Shown here: piece after piece, positions 37,914-50,726 of the stretch
How positions within the stretch are numbered: the first letter of the stretch is position 1
How the letters are laid out: each line of letters starts with the position of its first letter
NCBI GenBank assembly: GCA_021464245.1
Contig: JADCRB010000025.1
Span: 5,368,331-5,432,330, forward strand
Direction of reading: 5' to 3'
Source: Carallia brachiata
Taxonomy: Eukaryota > Streptophyta > Magnoliopsida > Malpighiales > Rhizophoraceae
DNA: 64,000 nt
The notes under the pieces: generated by a model
The model's input: only the letters and a program-made list of their open reading frames with translations
Told to the model about the DNA's origin: nothing
Databases searched by the model: none
Translations under genes and position numbers: made by a program

Positions 37914-39386
37914 GCTGTATAGAAAGATGCCCGAGAGTGGCGTCATGCCGAATGATTTCACTTTCGCTACGGTGATTAATGCATGTTCGAGTCTTGCGGA
38001 CATTAGGACCGGCAAGAAAATTCATGCCCACGCTGCGATTTTGGGGTTTCATCGGAACCTTGTGGTGTGTACTTCGCTGGTAGATATGTATGGAAAATGT
38101 AATGATGTAGATGGAGCTAGGCGGGTTTTCGAATTGATGGAAGATAGGAATGTGGTTTCTTGGACTTCGATGATTGCAGCCTATGCTCAAAATGCAAGAG
38201 GAGACGAGGCGCTCCTTGTTTTTAGAGAATTTAACTATTTGATGCAGGAACGTCCTAATCAGTTTATGTTGGCTAGTGTGATCAATGCTTGTGGGAGCCT
38301 GGGAAGGCTGGTTTCTGGGAAAGTTGCGCATGGGGCGGCGATTCGTGGAAGCCTGGATTGAATGATGTGGTTGCAAGCGCCCTTGTGGACATGTATGCTA
38401 AATGTGGATGTTTTAGCTACTCAGATAAGGTTTTTAAGAGAATTGTGAATCCTTCTGTCATTTCATATACTTCCATGATTGTGGGAGCAGCAAAGTATGG
38501 ACTTGGGAAGCTATCCCTCAAATTGTTTGAAGAGATGATAAGTAGAAGAATAAGACCAAATGATGTGACTTTTGTTGGTGTTTTGCATGCATGCAGTCAC
38601 TCAGGACTTGTCGAGGAAGGCGTTAGGTGTTTAAATTCCATGTATGAACAACATGGAATTACACCTAGTGCAAAGCACTATACTTGTGTTGTCGACATGC
38701 TCAGTCGAGTAGGCCGCTTGGATGAAGCCTGGCGGTTAGCAAAATCTACCCAGGTGAACTCCAGTGAAGGAGCTCTTTTGTGGAGCACTCTACTTTCAGC
38801 AAGCAGGCTTCAGGGGCGAGTTGATATTGCTGTTGAAGCTAGTAAGAGGCTAATTGAAACCAATCAACAAGTAGCAAGTGCATATGTCACACTTTCAAAT
38901 ACCTTTGCATTAGCTGGAGGATGGGAGAATGTTCATGAGCTTCGGTCTGAAATGAAGCGTATTGGAATTTACAAGGACCCAGGATGCAGTTGGATTGAGA
39001 TTAAGGAACGGACTTGCGTGTTTTATGCTGGAGACCTATCAAGCTTGGGGGACAGGGTAACAACTTTGCTAAGAGAGTTGGAGAAGAAATTGAGGGAAAG
39101 GGGTTACATGGGAGGTGGCACTGGTTTAGTATTTGTTGATGTGGAACAAGAAGCCAAAGAGGAGATTTTGGGTATGCACAGCGAGAGGATAGCCTTGGCA
39201 TTCGGGTTAATAAACATACCTAAAGGTGTAACAATCAGAATAATGAAGAACTTGAGAATGTGCAGCGACTGTCATGAAGCTTTCAAGCTGATTAGTGAAA
39301 TAGAAGAGAGAGATTTCATTGTCAGAGATGTTAATAGATTTCATCATTTCAAGAACGGATCCTGCATTTGCAGGGATTTTTGGTAA
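37639..39386 (+). CDS. PPR protein, PLS class with E and DYW domains (At4g15720/REME2-like); one frameshift
   Basis: This is an intronless gene of about 580 codons. The first part reads 37639 to about 38351 and the second is in the next frame to the stop at 39384-39386. One base is missing near 38351 (GGAAGCCTGG), just before NDVVASALVDMYAKCGC. Typical P/L/S repeats are visible: NHLINCC..LGNINYARQLFDEM, EPNVVSWTALVAGYV, MPNDFTFATVINACSSL, TSLVDMYGKC, NVVSWTSMIAAYAQN, RPNDVTFVGVLHACSHSGLV. The E domain (GALLWSTLLSASRLQG, DPGCSWIEIK) and a DYW cytidine-deaminase domain follow, with HSERIALAFGL (HxE), CSDCHEAFKLIS (CxxC) and the terminus DFW in place of DYW. By family these act in mitochondria or plastids as site-specific C-to-U RNA editing factors. 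The order and sequence remind me of Arabidopsis At4g15720 (REME2), recalled not searched. The start ATG is the one lost in the copy at 21758. If the frameshift is real the catalytic half is lost. Confidence 0.88.
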
Positions 39387-39389
39387 TGA

Positions 39390-39960
39390 CATAGTTCAAG
39401 CTGAGACAGCCCTCGCAACACAGAAATGACATTAAAACAGAAAAGTTAATGATAACTTTAAAACTACTACAAGGCCGTTTCTATCTGCCAGAGCCTCGCA
39501 GACTATATCAATTTGGTTACATGGCTGTACACATTTCATCCCGGGATTGGAAATTACGTGTCCAACCACGAAAAAAAAAAGTTTTCAACGCACAATTCTA
39601 AAACGTTTCCAGATTGGATCTGAAATATGGTGGAGCCTCCTCTTCCCCCTACATTCTGCAAATTCTGCACGTACACTTTTCTTGGAACATAAATAAAACC
39701 AGAGATGTCTGCGCCACCCATAGCACATTTGATCTCGCATAGAAGTGTTCACGTTTACATATGGAGGCATGAAATGAGATTGGAGAGACTATGAAAGATC
39801 TCATAATTACAACTGCTCTCAATTCTTCGAAAGAACCAGATCAGCAAGTATGCAAGAGCGAAAAGCGAAAAGGTCCTGAATGGGGTGACGTCTAGCTGGT
39901 TTATTCAAAAGCAAAAAGTGCTCTATTTGCTTGAGGATTGCAGCACCGTCTTCTCGTATA
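39390..39960. other. PPR 3' flank, no gene seen
   Basis: Probably contains the PPR 3' UTR. Open frames at 39585-39770 (minus) and nearby show no motif. Confidence 0.4.
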
Positions 39961-39986
39961 TGGGTGCTAATCTATAAAGTGTAAGG

Positions 39987-40469
39987 ATGGTTGGGTGGGA
40001 ACCGCCTCTTGGATGGGTTAAAATCAATACGAATGGGAGTGCTCGCAGCAATCCTGGGCGAGCAGGCTTCAGTGGGCTGCTGCGAGATGAGAATGGAGTC
40101 TGGCGCGGAGGTTTCATGACACCAGCTGGAGTGACTACTAACGTGGTAGCTGAGCTTTTAGGGATTCGTTGCGGTTTGGAGCTCTCTTGGGAGTGGGGGT
40201 TCAGGACAGTGATCTTGGAGACAGATGTTCTTGAAGCATTACACTTGATCTCTTCCAGTTATGGTGTGGCTCATCCTCTTGCGGGACTACTAAATGACAT
40301 AAAATCACTTTGTGATCGAAGTTGCAATCTTCAATTGCAACATATCCTACGAGAGGGTAATTCGTGCGCTGATTTCTTGGCTAAACTTGATGCAGTTGAT
40401 GCTATGGAGGATACTCTTCTTGCTCTTCCAGCAGTGAAGCGGGGTCCTCTTCTTGATGGCGACCTGTAA
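39987..40469 (+). CDS. RNase H-like domain (RVT_3) of a 5'-truncated LINE
   Basis: A single frame of 160 codons with the full plant LINE RNase H layout: WVKINTNGSAR, GFSGLLRDENGVW, NVVAELLGIRCGLEL, VILETDVLEAL and HILREGNSCADFLAKL. Three of four catalytic acidic positions are present (Glu of AELL, Asp of ETD, Asp of CAD). The first, normally the Asp of N-T-D-G-S, is Asn (NTNGS). No reverse transcriptase or endonuclease precedes it. About 60 bases after the stop an A10 run (about 40527-40536) looks like the LINE poly(A) tail. It could instead be a domesticated host RNase H-like gene, but the tail and truncation favour a transposon end. Confidence 0.7.
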   Translation: MVGWEPPLGWVKINTNGSARSNPGRAGFSGLLRDENGVWRGGFMTPAGVTTNVVAELLGIRCGLELSWEWGFRTVILETDVLEALHLISSSYGVAHPLAGLLNDIKSLCDRSCNLQLQHILREGNSCADFLAKLDAVDAMEDTLLALPAVKRGPLLDGDL

Positions 40470-40955
40470 TGATATGCTATTCTTTGGAGACTAGTTTCTA
40501 GCATAGTGTTACTTTTCTTGGTACCCAAAAAAAAAAGACAGCATGCATGAGCTAGCACATGCACAGAGAAATGCGCAATCAAGTGTTGTGACCATTGGCA
40601 AAAAGTTTGACTAAATACTAAATGCTGCCTTCAGACCAAAATAGAAAGATTCCTGTGGCAAGACGAACAGGTTTTACTGCTGAGGTTAACAGGTCAATTA
40701 TTGTCAATGTCCACTCTCCCCAAGAATGTTAGATTAAGTAAGGCCACTAATGGAGCTGGATTTAACAGAAGACCCCGCTCAGTTGATTAGTGCAAATCTC
40801 AAGATCAACCATTCTACAAGAGCAAGAGACGGTTCCAAAAAACTTCATTTTCTATGCCGTTTAACAATCTTCTAGATTGAAAATTGATCCGTCAAAATTA
40901 ATATTTAACCTCTTCAAAATGGTTGCCCAATAATTTACAGTCTCTACAGGTACTT

Positions 40956-40972
40956 CCCCCCCCCCCCCCCCC
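40956..40972. repeat. Poly-C run, 17 bases
   Basis: Seventeen consecutive C residues. Such runs are prone to length error in sequencing, so the count is uncertain. Confidence 0.9.
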
Positions 40973-41653
40973 AAGCTCCAAATTTTTGGAGCCAAGAGAA
41001 CGTAGAACTGCTCATACATAACCTGCAAATACTGTCATTGAAGACTTACTTATCCCGCATTTGACAATTCCCACCCCACTAAACATAAGGGTGAACTTTG
41101 CTTTGCCCTTATCCATGCAAAGAATAGCTGAATATTCCAAAAAATACATAATAAAAATCAATCTCATTTTTACACACGTACAGAGAGGCAGAGCTGTTGG
41201 CGATTTCGCCTTTGCAGTTTTCTAATTGCATACCTAAGTGGGCATCCTGTCCCCTTTCATTCGTTACTACTGCCACACTGGGAAGAAAACCACAAAACAC
41301 ATCACATGCACAAGTTTGGCTTAATCTTTAGCACCAGCGATACCCGTGGGACTGTTAACCTCCGTCGCAAGCTGTACTAGACATATGAACCCCTCAACAT
41401 CTTGGTAGCTAAAATCAATGACCTTCCTAATAAAAGAAATAGGATACTTGTTTTGTGCCTCTTTCAAAACTAAATCACTTTTATTCAAGTGAAACTATTT
41501 AGTTTTTTCCTTCAACAATGTCTTAATAAGCCGGCATAATGACTTCAAGGATTGACCAACCTCTATTCTCTTTTTGGGAAAATTGTCTATTTATATCTTA
41601 TGGGTGTCCATTCTCTTAAACTCACTATATTACAAAATTTAAAGGTCTATTTG

Positions 41654-42033
41654 ATAATATTGTGAGATAAAGTATTGTAAATAAAAGTATTATAAATAAA
41701 ATGTTATAATTAAAGTACTGTTATTTAAAATTACAGATTGTTTGGTATGTAAAAAAGTTATGAAAAAATTTAAATTATGAATGTTTAATAATTTCTTAAA
41801 TTGGTCGAGTTAATTTTATATACTTAACTTAAAATTTATGGGGTGCAGTCATTGGATTTTTTCGTGTTCTCTAAAAGCATGTCTAATGTGCTTCTATGAA
41901 ACTAAAGTTTTGAGAATTATTACGTTTGTAAAACTCAGTTTAAAAAAAATTACTAAATATTAAAGAAATTACTTTTAATCCAAAATACCATTACTATACC
42001 ATAACACACTTTTCATCTCCATACTAAACATAG
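41654..42033. mobile_element. Possible small DNA transposon (MITE)
   Basis: The left end contains ggtctatttgataatattgt, and the complement of the right end reads agctatgtttagtatggag. A TTA lies next to both ends. The style resembles TTA-flanked MITEs, but the inverted match is weak and the exact ends are uncertain. Confidence 0.3.
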
Positions 42034-42510
42034 CTTTAGAATAATTGAAGGAGAATGCCAAATTCTATTAACAGCAATGTCGCCACAAAGAAGATGCCTC
42101 GAGTTAGCAATGCTATACTTTGGCAATATTAGGCATATTTTAGTGATCATCAAATGCACAATTTGGGTACTAATGAACTATAATTTAATAATAATAAAAC
42201 TATTTTTGAACTTAAAGGAGAAAATAAAATTTGAGGTGGAATTTAACATTGGAACCTCGTTCTTTCATGGGTGATTCTCGCTCTGACCTATCAATAAATT
42301 TGTTTTCCTAATCCAATTGGACCAAAAAGTTAAAGGGGACAAAGGAGCATGGAAAGTTTAAGGCTTGATACGCTGGCCCCTTGCTGTCTCCGCCTAGCAG
42401 CAACCAAACCCACGCGTGTTAATAGAGTACCTCATAGTTGTACACATCAGCACATCACCGTTTTGTGCAAATGAGTTTCATATAGGCATATAATTTTTTT
42501 ATATTATATC

Positions 42511-42512
<2 letters not shown>

Positions 42513-42562
<50 letters not shown>
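42513..42562. repeat. (TA)n microsatellite, about 25 units
   Basis: An uninterrupted TA repeat and the longest dinucleotide tract in the window. Confidence 0.95.
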
Positions 42563-42566
<4 letters not shown>

Positions 42567-44349
42567 CAAAGAAAAAATATGAAACAAAAAAAATAATAAT
42601 ATTTTTTATATTACTTTTTATCGTTACGACTATATAAAATAATACTCATAATTACACAAATAAAATATTTATAGACACAATAAAAAAAAATCGTACCCAT
42701 CAAATTTCTCCCTTTGCAAATAAAGACAACTACCGTGCGTTGAAGGACAACATTAGAATAAATATTTTATACTCTATCAACTATGAAGAACACGTTAAAT
42801 TTGTTAAAATCAACGCAAATGTCACCTTTCTAAATGTTCTCCGCAAGATACGGCACTTACTTTCTGTTTATATTTTCTTTTCTTATTAAATTTTCTTAGA
42901 GTGACCATACTTAAACGTTCTCATTTTTCCCATATTCACTTTCTTGACATGCTATTTTTTTACAGCCAAATACTATTATAACCATTAGTATTTATGATTA
43001 ATTGTAATCTTGCACCCAACAAAATATGCAACTTGAGGTTTTTTGTTTGTCTATTAAGATTATTGGATTAAGAGTTACACAATAAAAATAAATTTTTTTA
43101 TATTATCATAAATTTTGTATCTATTTTTAAAATTAAAACTTTAAAATTTTAGAAATAAAATTCTAAATTTTCTTTTTCTAGTCTTCAGAGGAAATCAAAA
43201 TTCATACTCTATATTACAGTTAGGAGAAACAAATTTGAAAGAGACGAGGGTTGGAAAGGTGGAGCTCCTAACCTCTTTTTTTTTTTTTTTTAATATAATA
43301 TACTAACAAATAATTTGTTGCAAGGAAAAATAATTTGTTACAAGGTCTAAATTTTTGCTGGAGGAAATGGACGCTTTTGGGATAGAGGGTGCTTAGGCAT
43401 TACATTAAAATAAAATAAATTGAGTTAAACGATATTTTTTGGCACAGTCCCCGCTTGTCAACATTTCTTTATTAATTAAATTTACATAACTCGTCGACTT
43501 CTGTTTTTGGATTTTTTGGGATTGATTTTGTACTCTTGCTCCGTTTCTGCTCCCGCAACACAATCGAAAACAAACAATAAATACTAACACAAGTAAAAGA
43601 AAATGGATTGTAATATAAAAGAAAAGAAAATTCTGAACCACTTAAAATATAAATAGGTGTCAAATAATTTTTATATAATATACAAAATATTTTATATTAT
43701 ATAAATAATATTTTATTAAAAAAATAATGTATTAAAATAATAATAAATGATAAAATTTTTTATATTTTATATTACAATTTTTTTCTGATATTGTATAAAT
43801 AAAGTTGTTTTACATTTATTTGTGGCTACGAATTGGTCTGTCTCTATCAAACGACGTCTGTATCAGTGGCAAAACTCTTAATCTGCTGTATGCCTCCTCT
43901 AATTTATTTTGGGGTTTGAAAACTATAAAGCGGAAATTAGACTGGATACCACCGAAGAATTGTAGCTGGTAGACTTCTTCTTCTACCATTTGGGTTTCGA
44001 ATCCTCTTAATTGCGCCGGCTTAATCTCTTAAAATTAAATGAGAAGGTATTTTGTTAAATTTTAAATTTATTAATATAATAATTACTTAAAAAAATTAAT
44101 TATTTCAATCTATCATTGTTTTGACAGTGCATTTACCTTTAGAATATAGTTGAGCGAAGTATTCAAACGTAATTATTTTAATTTTAATTTACAGATATAA
44201 TGACTGATATATTTATAATATATATATATATTTTTCTCAAAAGAAATTAAATTCGATTATCATTTCTATCTCTACATATTAACCCTTTCACCATTTGGTT
44301 AATTTTTGCCCCTTTGCAAGCCGGCACTGACACTGCTGATAGTTATTAT

Positions 44350-44370
44350 TATCATCATCATCATCATCAT
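44350..44370. repeat. (ATC)n microsatellite
   Basis: Seven ATC units, about 420 bases upstream of the SNF4 start codon. Confidence 0.85.
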
Positions 44371-44789
44371 TATTAATTTTCTCATCGGGGTTTGATTATC
44401 TGTTCTAGCCCCAATTTCTCGCCTCCCTTGCCAATGAATTCCCAATTTGAGGGCCCTTTAGCTGTCATCTCGGTAATCATTTTTTTTTCTTCTAGGGCAA
44501 TTTCTTGAGTGGTTGCTAATTGGTGATTGTGAAGTAATTTTTTCTTTTTCTAGTTTTCTTTGGGTGTTTAATTGAAGTGGTTTTTTTTTTTTTTTTTGTT
44601 TCTTTGAACTTGGTGATGGGCAAGTGAGTGTTAACGTTGTTGCTTGTCGGAAATTTGTCTTGCAGTGAAGCCGGGGCTGAAATGAAATTTTTGAGAAAGT
44701 TCATTTCTTGAAAAGCTAATTTGCTGTGAGTGGTTTTTTTTTTTTTTTGGGTGCTAAAGAAGGTGGGTGAGTTATAGTTCGGTTGGGGC

Positions 44790-47700
44790 ATGGATTCGGC
44801 CCGAGAAGCGGGTGGGGGAGTATCTAGCACAGTGCTAATGCGGTTCATGTGGCCTCATGGCGGGCGAAGTGTGTTTGTTAGCGGTTCTTTCAATAGGTTA
44901 TTAACTTTATCAATTTATTATTTTTGTTGTTTGATTGGTTAGCATGTGTTGGTATCTAATTGAACGGGTTGTCATTTTCCTGTGAAGATGGTCTCAACTT
45001 GTGCCCATGTCCCCTGTTGAAGGTTGCCCAAAAATATTTCAAGTCATTTATCCAATACCGCCAGGTTACCAACAGGTATTTCTGGTTTGCTTTAGGCGTA
45101 GATTTTTATTTTTATTTTTTTGTTCATTTAGAAGATATAATTGCGTTTTAATTTAATATGTAAATAAGTAACAACTAAGCTAAATTTTTCCCCTGCTTAT
45201 TAGTGCATTCAGATTTTTGGCTTTGTGCATTTGATATTCCACATGCAGTACAAGTTTTTGGTCGATGGAGAATGGCGATACGATGAGCAGCAGCCTTTCT
45301 CACAAAGTGAGTACGGTATATCTAATGTTATCAACTTTTCTGTGGAACCCAATTGCAATTCTACAATTAATCCCGAGACGCCTATGGAATTGGACAATGA
45401 AGCTTTTAGACGTTTGGTGAGATCTGGTTCCACCCTTTTTTCTGTAATCTTTCAGAAACAGTAATTTGTTTTTTTTTTTTTTTTCCTGTAGCGGTGTTGT
45501 CAAATGCTGGAAATTAACTTGGGATCCTTCAAATTGACTGTTATGTTACTTTTTCGCACCATGTTGTTGTTCTGCATTTATTTATTCTTCTCTTATTTCT
45601 CCTCGTTGAATAAACAATAGTGTTACTTGTTTTTTGCTTTGCAATGCAGGTCAGTGTATCAGATGGTGCATTGTCCCAAGGGGTGTCAAGCTTATCAGAG
45701 GGCAGACTTGCAGGTCTCCCGTCATCATATTTCTGTATTTCTGTGTACACATACTGCATATGAGTTACTTCCGAAGTCAGGCAAGGTTTGGATCTTTTAC
45801 CAATAGGCTTACCTTTGATGCCCATCTTTGGTTTTACACTTTTTTTTGAATTTAATGCCTGTGAATTACTCCCTTATTCTCCTTATTTAGTACATGTAGC
45901 TTGCAGGTGGTTGCATTTGATGTTGATACACCAGTAAAGCAAGCATTTCATATTTTGTATGAACAGGTACTCGGTTTATTGAAATGTCAGTAAATACATC
46001 ATTGGACAGCCTTTAATTCAAATTTTAGTCGCCTATTCTGCATATTGCTGTTGATATACATGTTTTATGTTACTGTTTGTAACAAAATCTAATGTGGGAA
46101 GCACAGACAGTTGTTAACTTGTTTGTAATTCAATGAAATTTATTCTCCTGATATTTGTATGGAATAAAGCGTGTCCTAGGTGGTCTTCAATACTTCTTGG
46201 AGAATCTAATTACTTAATGGCTTGCAATTTAAACTACTCTTCTTCTTTTGTATGGGTATATTTTTTGTGCTTGTTACAATAGTATTGCTGAAATGCTGGC
46301 AGATCATCTTAATGCAGAAAGCATAACCAGCAGTAGAGGTATAAGCAGATTGGTTTGGGTTGGGTTTGATGCTTATATTTAAACCAAACCGTTAGTGGCG
46401 GTTTGAAAATTAATGAAAATGTAATGGAACCAAGGGAAGAGCAAAACTAATAAACCATCATTAGCGGTTGCAGATTTGTTTGGTTGGCTTGGTGCTTTGA
46501 ACCATGCTCAATTCAAGCCTTCTATTTTGCCGACTTGCATGACAAACAAAGCCATTGATATCTAAGAAAAAGTAATTAAGGATGCTTGAACAAAACATTG
46601 ACTTCTTAAATGTTAAAAGTGAGAATGAAATTTTCAAAGATTGGGATAAGAATTGTAATTGAAAACTTGCCAACAAAAATTATATAAACAACATGTCTTT
46701 GTTCATTATGTTGGGTGTTGGTGGGTTGTATGTGTGAGTTGTGGGGGATGATTGAATTTTATATGAGGACATAAAATATTTTTTCAGATTTGGTATTATA
46801 AGGCGGTTCTGTTTGTTTTGGCAGTTTTTGGACTCCTGAAACTGCAATGAAACTGTCAAGTGCAGTTTATCTAAATTACAAACCATATTCAATCTGTTCT
46901 TAATAGTTTTGTGGTTTTGGTCTGGTTCCTTTTACATGGCAGTACTAGTCTTTATAGTTTAGTTTTTAGGACTTATGTGGTTTTCTTATTCTTCCTTCAC
47001 GTAAATGTGCCTCGTTCTTCCTCTCTTTGAGTGCTGGCTGATTAATTTATGCTTCATATTTGGTTATTACTTTTCTTTGCAATTTTATTGAGTCACCTTG
47101 GCTTGAGTTTCCACATAATTTTTGTATTCTCATTTCAAATTATTGAGATGTTAAGATTACCTTGTTGTTGCTGATGAGAGCTTGCGTACATATCAATTCT
47201 AAGTTAAGCTATTTCTAGGGAATCTCTATTGCACCTCTTTGGGACTTCAGCAAGGGCCAGTTTGTTGGAGTGCTTAGTGCATTGGATTTTATATTAATTT
47301 CAAAGAGGTATGCAGATGTAAAAATTTATCTCTAACCAGTGAACCTACCAATTCAAATACTATCAGTTTCATAAGATTATACTTACATGCAGTGGTTTTG
47401 GTTTTGATGCTGCTATATTATTTCATGTAGTTTCTTATTCAATTTTTAAGTAACATCCATTGGATGGATAATAGCCTGGTAAAAACATTGGTTGCTGAGC
47501 TTTGTTCACTGCTATGGTATAGTCGACACTAAGATTCTTTGGCCTTTGAACCTAACTGTTTGGTTGATAAGTTCGTTTTCATTTTCTGGTTTTTTCTGAC
47601 ATTTTTTCTTGTTGGAGCTTCTCATTTCTTAATATATATGCATGATGTTAAGGGGATCTAACAAGATGTGTTCCTTTTAACTTAATTTAATTCCAGCTTG

Positions 47701-50700
47701 GGAATCATGGCTCCAATTTGACGGAGGAAGAACTAGACACCCATACCATAGCTGCTTGGAAAGAAGGAAAAGCATACATGAATAGACAAATTGGTGGGCA
47801 TATGAAATTAATTTCTAGACCACTCATCCATGTATGTGACTTATCTTTTTTGGGTCTATAGCATTTAATGGCACATGCTCACTAGTACATGGTGTAAACC
47901 ATCTATGGTTTTTTATTTTCGTTTTTAATTATGATAACCAATGCCTGGTATTGCTTTGCTCCGGTCCTTAGACCTTGGTATGCTGGCCGTGCAGGCAGGA
48001 CCTTATGACCACCTGAAGGAGCTTGCTTCTAGAATATTGCAAAATGGAGTAGCTGCAGTTCCCATAATCTATTCATCTTCCAAGGATGGTTCCTGTTCCT
48101 TCCCCAGCTACTACATCTTGCTTCACTTTCTGGAATACTGAAATGTAAGCCCTTTGGTTCTAGGTAGTGACATATTGATCATCGCTAATCAATGGATGTT
48201 AAAATCCAGGTATCTGCAGGTATTTAAACATTGTTCTGGCACCTTGCCAACTCCAGTTGCCAATTTGTGCAGTACCCGTGGTTACATGGGTTCCAAAGAT
48301 TGGAGAGTCCAATAGACGGCCTTTCGCCATGTTGAGACCAAGTGCTTCTCTTAGCACCGCTTTAAACTTATTAATTCAAGGTACAGTGTCATTGGCTGTC
48401 ATGCGGATGAAACTACAGTAATTTTTTATTGAAAGTGTTGCTCTGAGTTTTTAGTAGTGTAAAAGATATTGAACCAAAAATATTTCGACTAAGCACCTGG
48501 ATATTGGTTATAGTTTGCGGCTAATTGCCTAATCTAATTATTGTAACTCGTTCTTGGAAGGTTGCATTTGAAAAGAGAGTGGCGGTTGATGCAAGATTCC
48601 TTTGATTAATGTGCTTTCCAAGCAGCCAACACTGGAAATCTCGGAATAATACATGCATTGTTGTCCAAATTCTTGTCTGCATTATGAATGGAACCTCGTG
48701 ACAAAACTTTGATGTTTGGTCTCTTTCCTGCATGGTTTTCCTTTTTCTTAGACATGCTGTCTGTTCTTTTTTGGATTTTTCAGCTTTAGGAGGGAGGCCC
48801 AGGGCTGTATAATATTTTCTTACTTCAGGAAGAGATAAGCTGTATTGATGGATAATTATCAGGAAATATCTCTCTACTTGATTGATGATGGAATTAGTGT
48901 TGTCCATTTGGAAATTTAGATCTAGCACAAATGTTTCTTGGGCGATGGGGCATCCTTTTTGGTTTGATGGATGTCTTTTTTTTCCATCTGCTATCTTATT
49001 ACTCACCTGAAGGTCAGTCCCTCCTTCCTTTTGAGGTCCATTGGCGGGGCTCTGTGGTTGGGGAATGGATCCCATGCCTGCATGTTCTTATTCTGTTGTG
49101 GCAAGTTTTGATCCTAGGTCTTTAACTTCAATGCCAAGAAACTTTAGTGGCTAAAATGGTTGTCACCTATGCAATATCCCATCTGGTTGACAAGATTTAA
49201 TACATTGCTTAAATGGTCTATATTTCAAATAATATTATTCAGCCTCTTTTTTTGTTATTCTTATCTCTGCAGCTCAGGTAAGTTCGATACCAATTGTTGA
49301 CGATAATGATTCATTGCTAGATGTATATTGTCAAAGGTAAACCGTGCTTTAGGGTGTGATATATCCTGTGTAACAGATTATAATTCGTAATTTTCCTCTC
49401 ATAATGAGAATCTTCTTTCTATGTTTAAGCAGTGATATAACAGTTCTTGCGAGGGACAAAATTTATACACACATAGATCTCAATGAGATGACCGTTCAGC
49501 AGGTAGCTCTTCCTCGTCCTCCTACCTTTCAATGGAACATGTTCGCTAGGCTACTTCGTACCTGTCATTGCAAGTTCTAAAGTTGGAAAAATGATTAAGA
49601 GGGAAAAAAAAGAAAAGAAAAGAAAAGAGAGTACTAGAAGAACTTGGAGGCAGTTTCATCCTTGAGCATCTTAGTGTGAAGTGGCTTTTTGCTGGACTTA
49701 TGCCAAAATCATGGATGCAAGGGCCTGGTACCTATGCTGCATAATCAGTTGGTTGTTTATAACCCTTGTTTATGCATCAGTTCACCTGTGGATTGGGCTG
49801 AGATCTAGGAGTCCATAGACATTTAACAACGCTTTCCTGCAATTTTTGTGGTTATTTATTGTGGGGACAAGGTTTGACAAATTTCAGCCTTAGCACCTGC
49901 AAATGGGAATAGTTGCCTGTACCTTTTCCTGTATTCAATAACTTTTTAAAAAAAAAACTCCTCCCATCTTTTCAAAAAACAAGAAAAATAAAATAAAATA
50001 ATTGTTGATGGCTGTTGAGATTGGTGCTAGGAGCTGAGGTTCATGAGCACCAATTTGTCATTGAAGGTTTGTTGATGGATAATGAAACTTGACTATGTCA
50101 GAGACTGCAAAAAGGCCTTAAATTACATGCATTTGGTCGGACCATGTGAGTTACTTTTGTTTGCAAATCGGGCCTGAATATTTGATTCCACTGCTTGACT
50201 ACATGAATGCGTTTGAAGCTTTCCTTTGGTGGCACGTTTGAATTTTGCATTGCCATGAACTATTAGGGAACCGTGCTCATGATGTTACTGATCTTGTTAC
50301 ACTCAATAAATTTTCATTGATCAATTCTTTAGGCATTGCAATTGGAGCAAAACTCCTATTCTCCCTACGAACTTAGAGGCCAAAGGTGTCAGATGTGTTT
50401 ACGGTCTGATACGTTGCACCAAGTGATGGAGCGATTGGCAAACCCGGGTAATATTAATTTCATTTTTGGTTGAAAAGCTGAAACTTAGATGGTAATTTTT
50501 TTTATGAGGATCGAACTTTCTGTTTGGATATTATTCAGTTTGGCATATGGAGCATTGTATATAGCATCGTTTTTGTTATTCCCCTCAATTTTCTGTACCA
50601 CTTAATATGGAATTGGTAATTCTATTGCTTGCAGGTGTCGGACGACTTATTGTCGTGGAGGCCGGCAGTAGGCGAGTAGAAGGCATTGTTACGCTTGGTG

Positions 50701-50726
50701 ACATTTTCAAATTCCTGCTTGGTTAA
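44790..50726 (+). CDS. SNF4: SNF4 / KINbetagamma-type SnRK1 regulatory subunit, 13 exons, several frameshifts
   Basis: This is the plant regulatory gamma subunit of the SnRK1 (SNF1/AMPK) energy-sensing kinase, with an N-terminal carbohydrate-binding (CBM48) domain fused to four CBS repeats. Exons: 44790-44896, 44988-45075, 45249-45416, 45650-45785, 45907-45966, 47219-47307, 47697-47831, 47995-48144, 48210-48380, 49273-49336, 49433-49502, 50333-50447, 50635-50726. The CBM48 part shows [20 protein letters not shown] and [16 protein letters not shown]. The CBS parts show [83 protein letters not shown] and [20 protein letters not shown]. Against the family frame there is one extra G in exon 4 (near 45695), one base lost at the end of exon 6, one lost in a C run in exon 8 (near 48108), one in a T run (near 48226) and two more (near 48247) in exon 9. 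Exons 10-13 are clean. Splice sites are all good. The gene is either decaying or carries assembly indels. Confidence 0.88.
46333..46943. mobile_element. Possible degenerate hAT-like element in SNF4 intron 5
   Basis: The left side reads tagaggtataagcagattgg with repeated ggtttgg / aaccaaacc motifs. The right side has the same motif style (ggttttggtctggttcc), and its complement starts catgtaaaaggaaccagacc. This resembles hAT MITEs with TAGRGGTGTAA-type ends, but no clean 8-bp duplication was found. Confidence 0.3.

Larger units (their letters stand above)
40540..44340. other. Intergenic, no gene seen
   Basis: Contains a C17 run (40956-40972), a (TA)n tract (42513-42562), a possible MITE (41654-42033) and AT-rich DNA. 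Frames at 41109-41300, 42077-42274 and 43405-43663 show no recognisable motif. Confidence 0.45.

Noticed and set aside
37729..38376. 215-codon minus-strand frame
   Set aside because: Antisense shadow of the PPR coding sequence.
39400..40540. LINE target-site duplication (agacagc near 39404 and after the A run at 40536)
   Set aside because: The match is only seven bases and the sequence between 39410 and 39980 does not look like LINE coding DNA, so the 5' boundary is left open.
48521..49075. 184-codon minus-strand frame, the longest open frame not explained by a gene
   Set aside because: It lies antisense inside SNF4 intron 9, has no motif, and long frames occur by chance in this less AT-rich intron.
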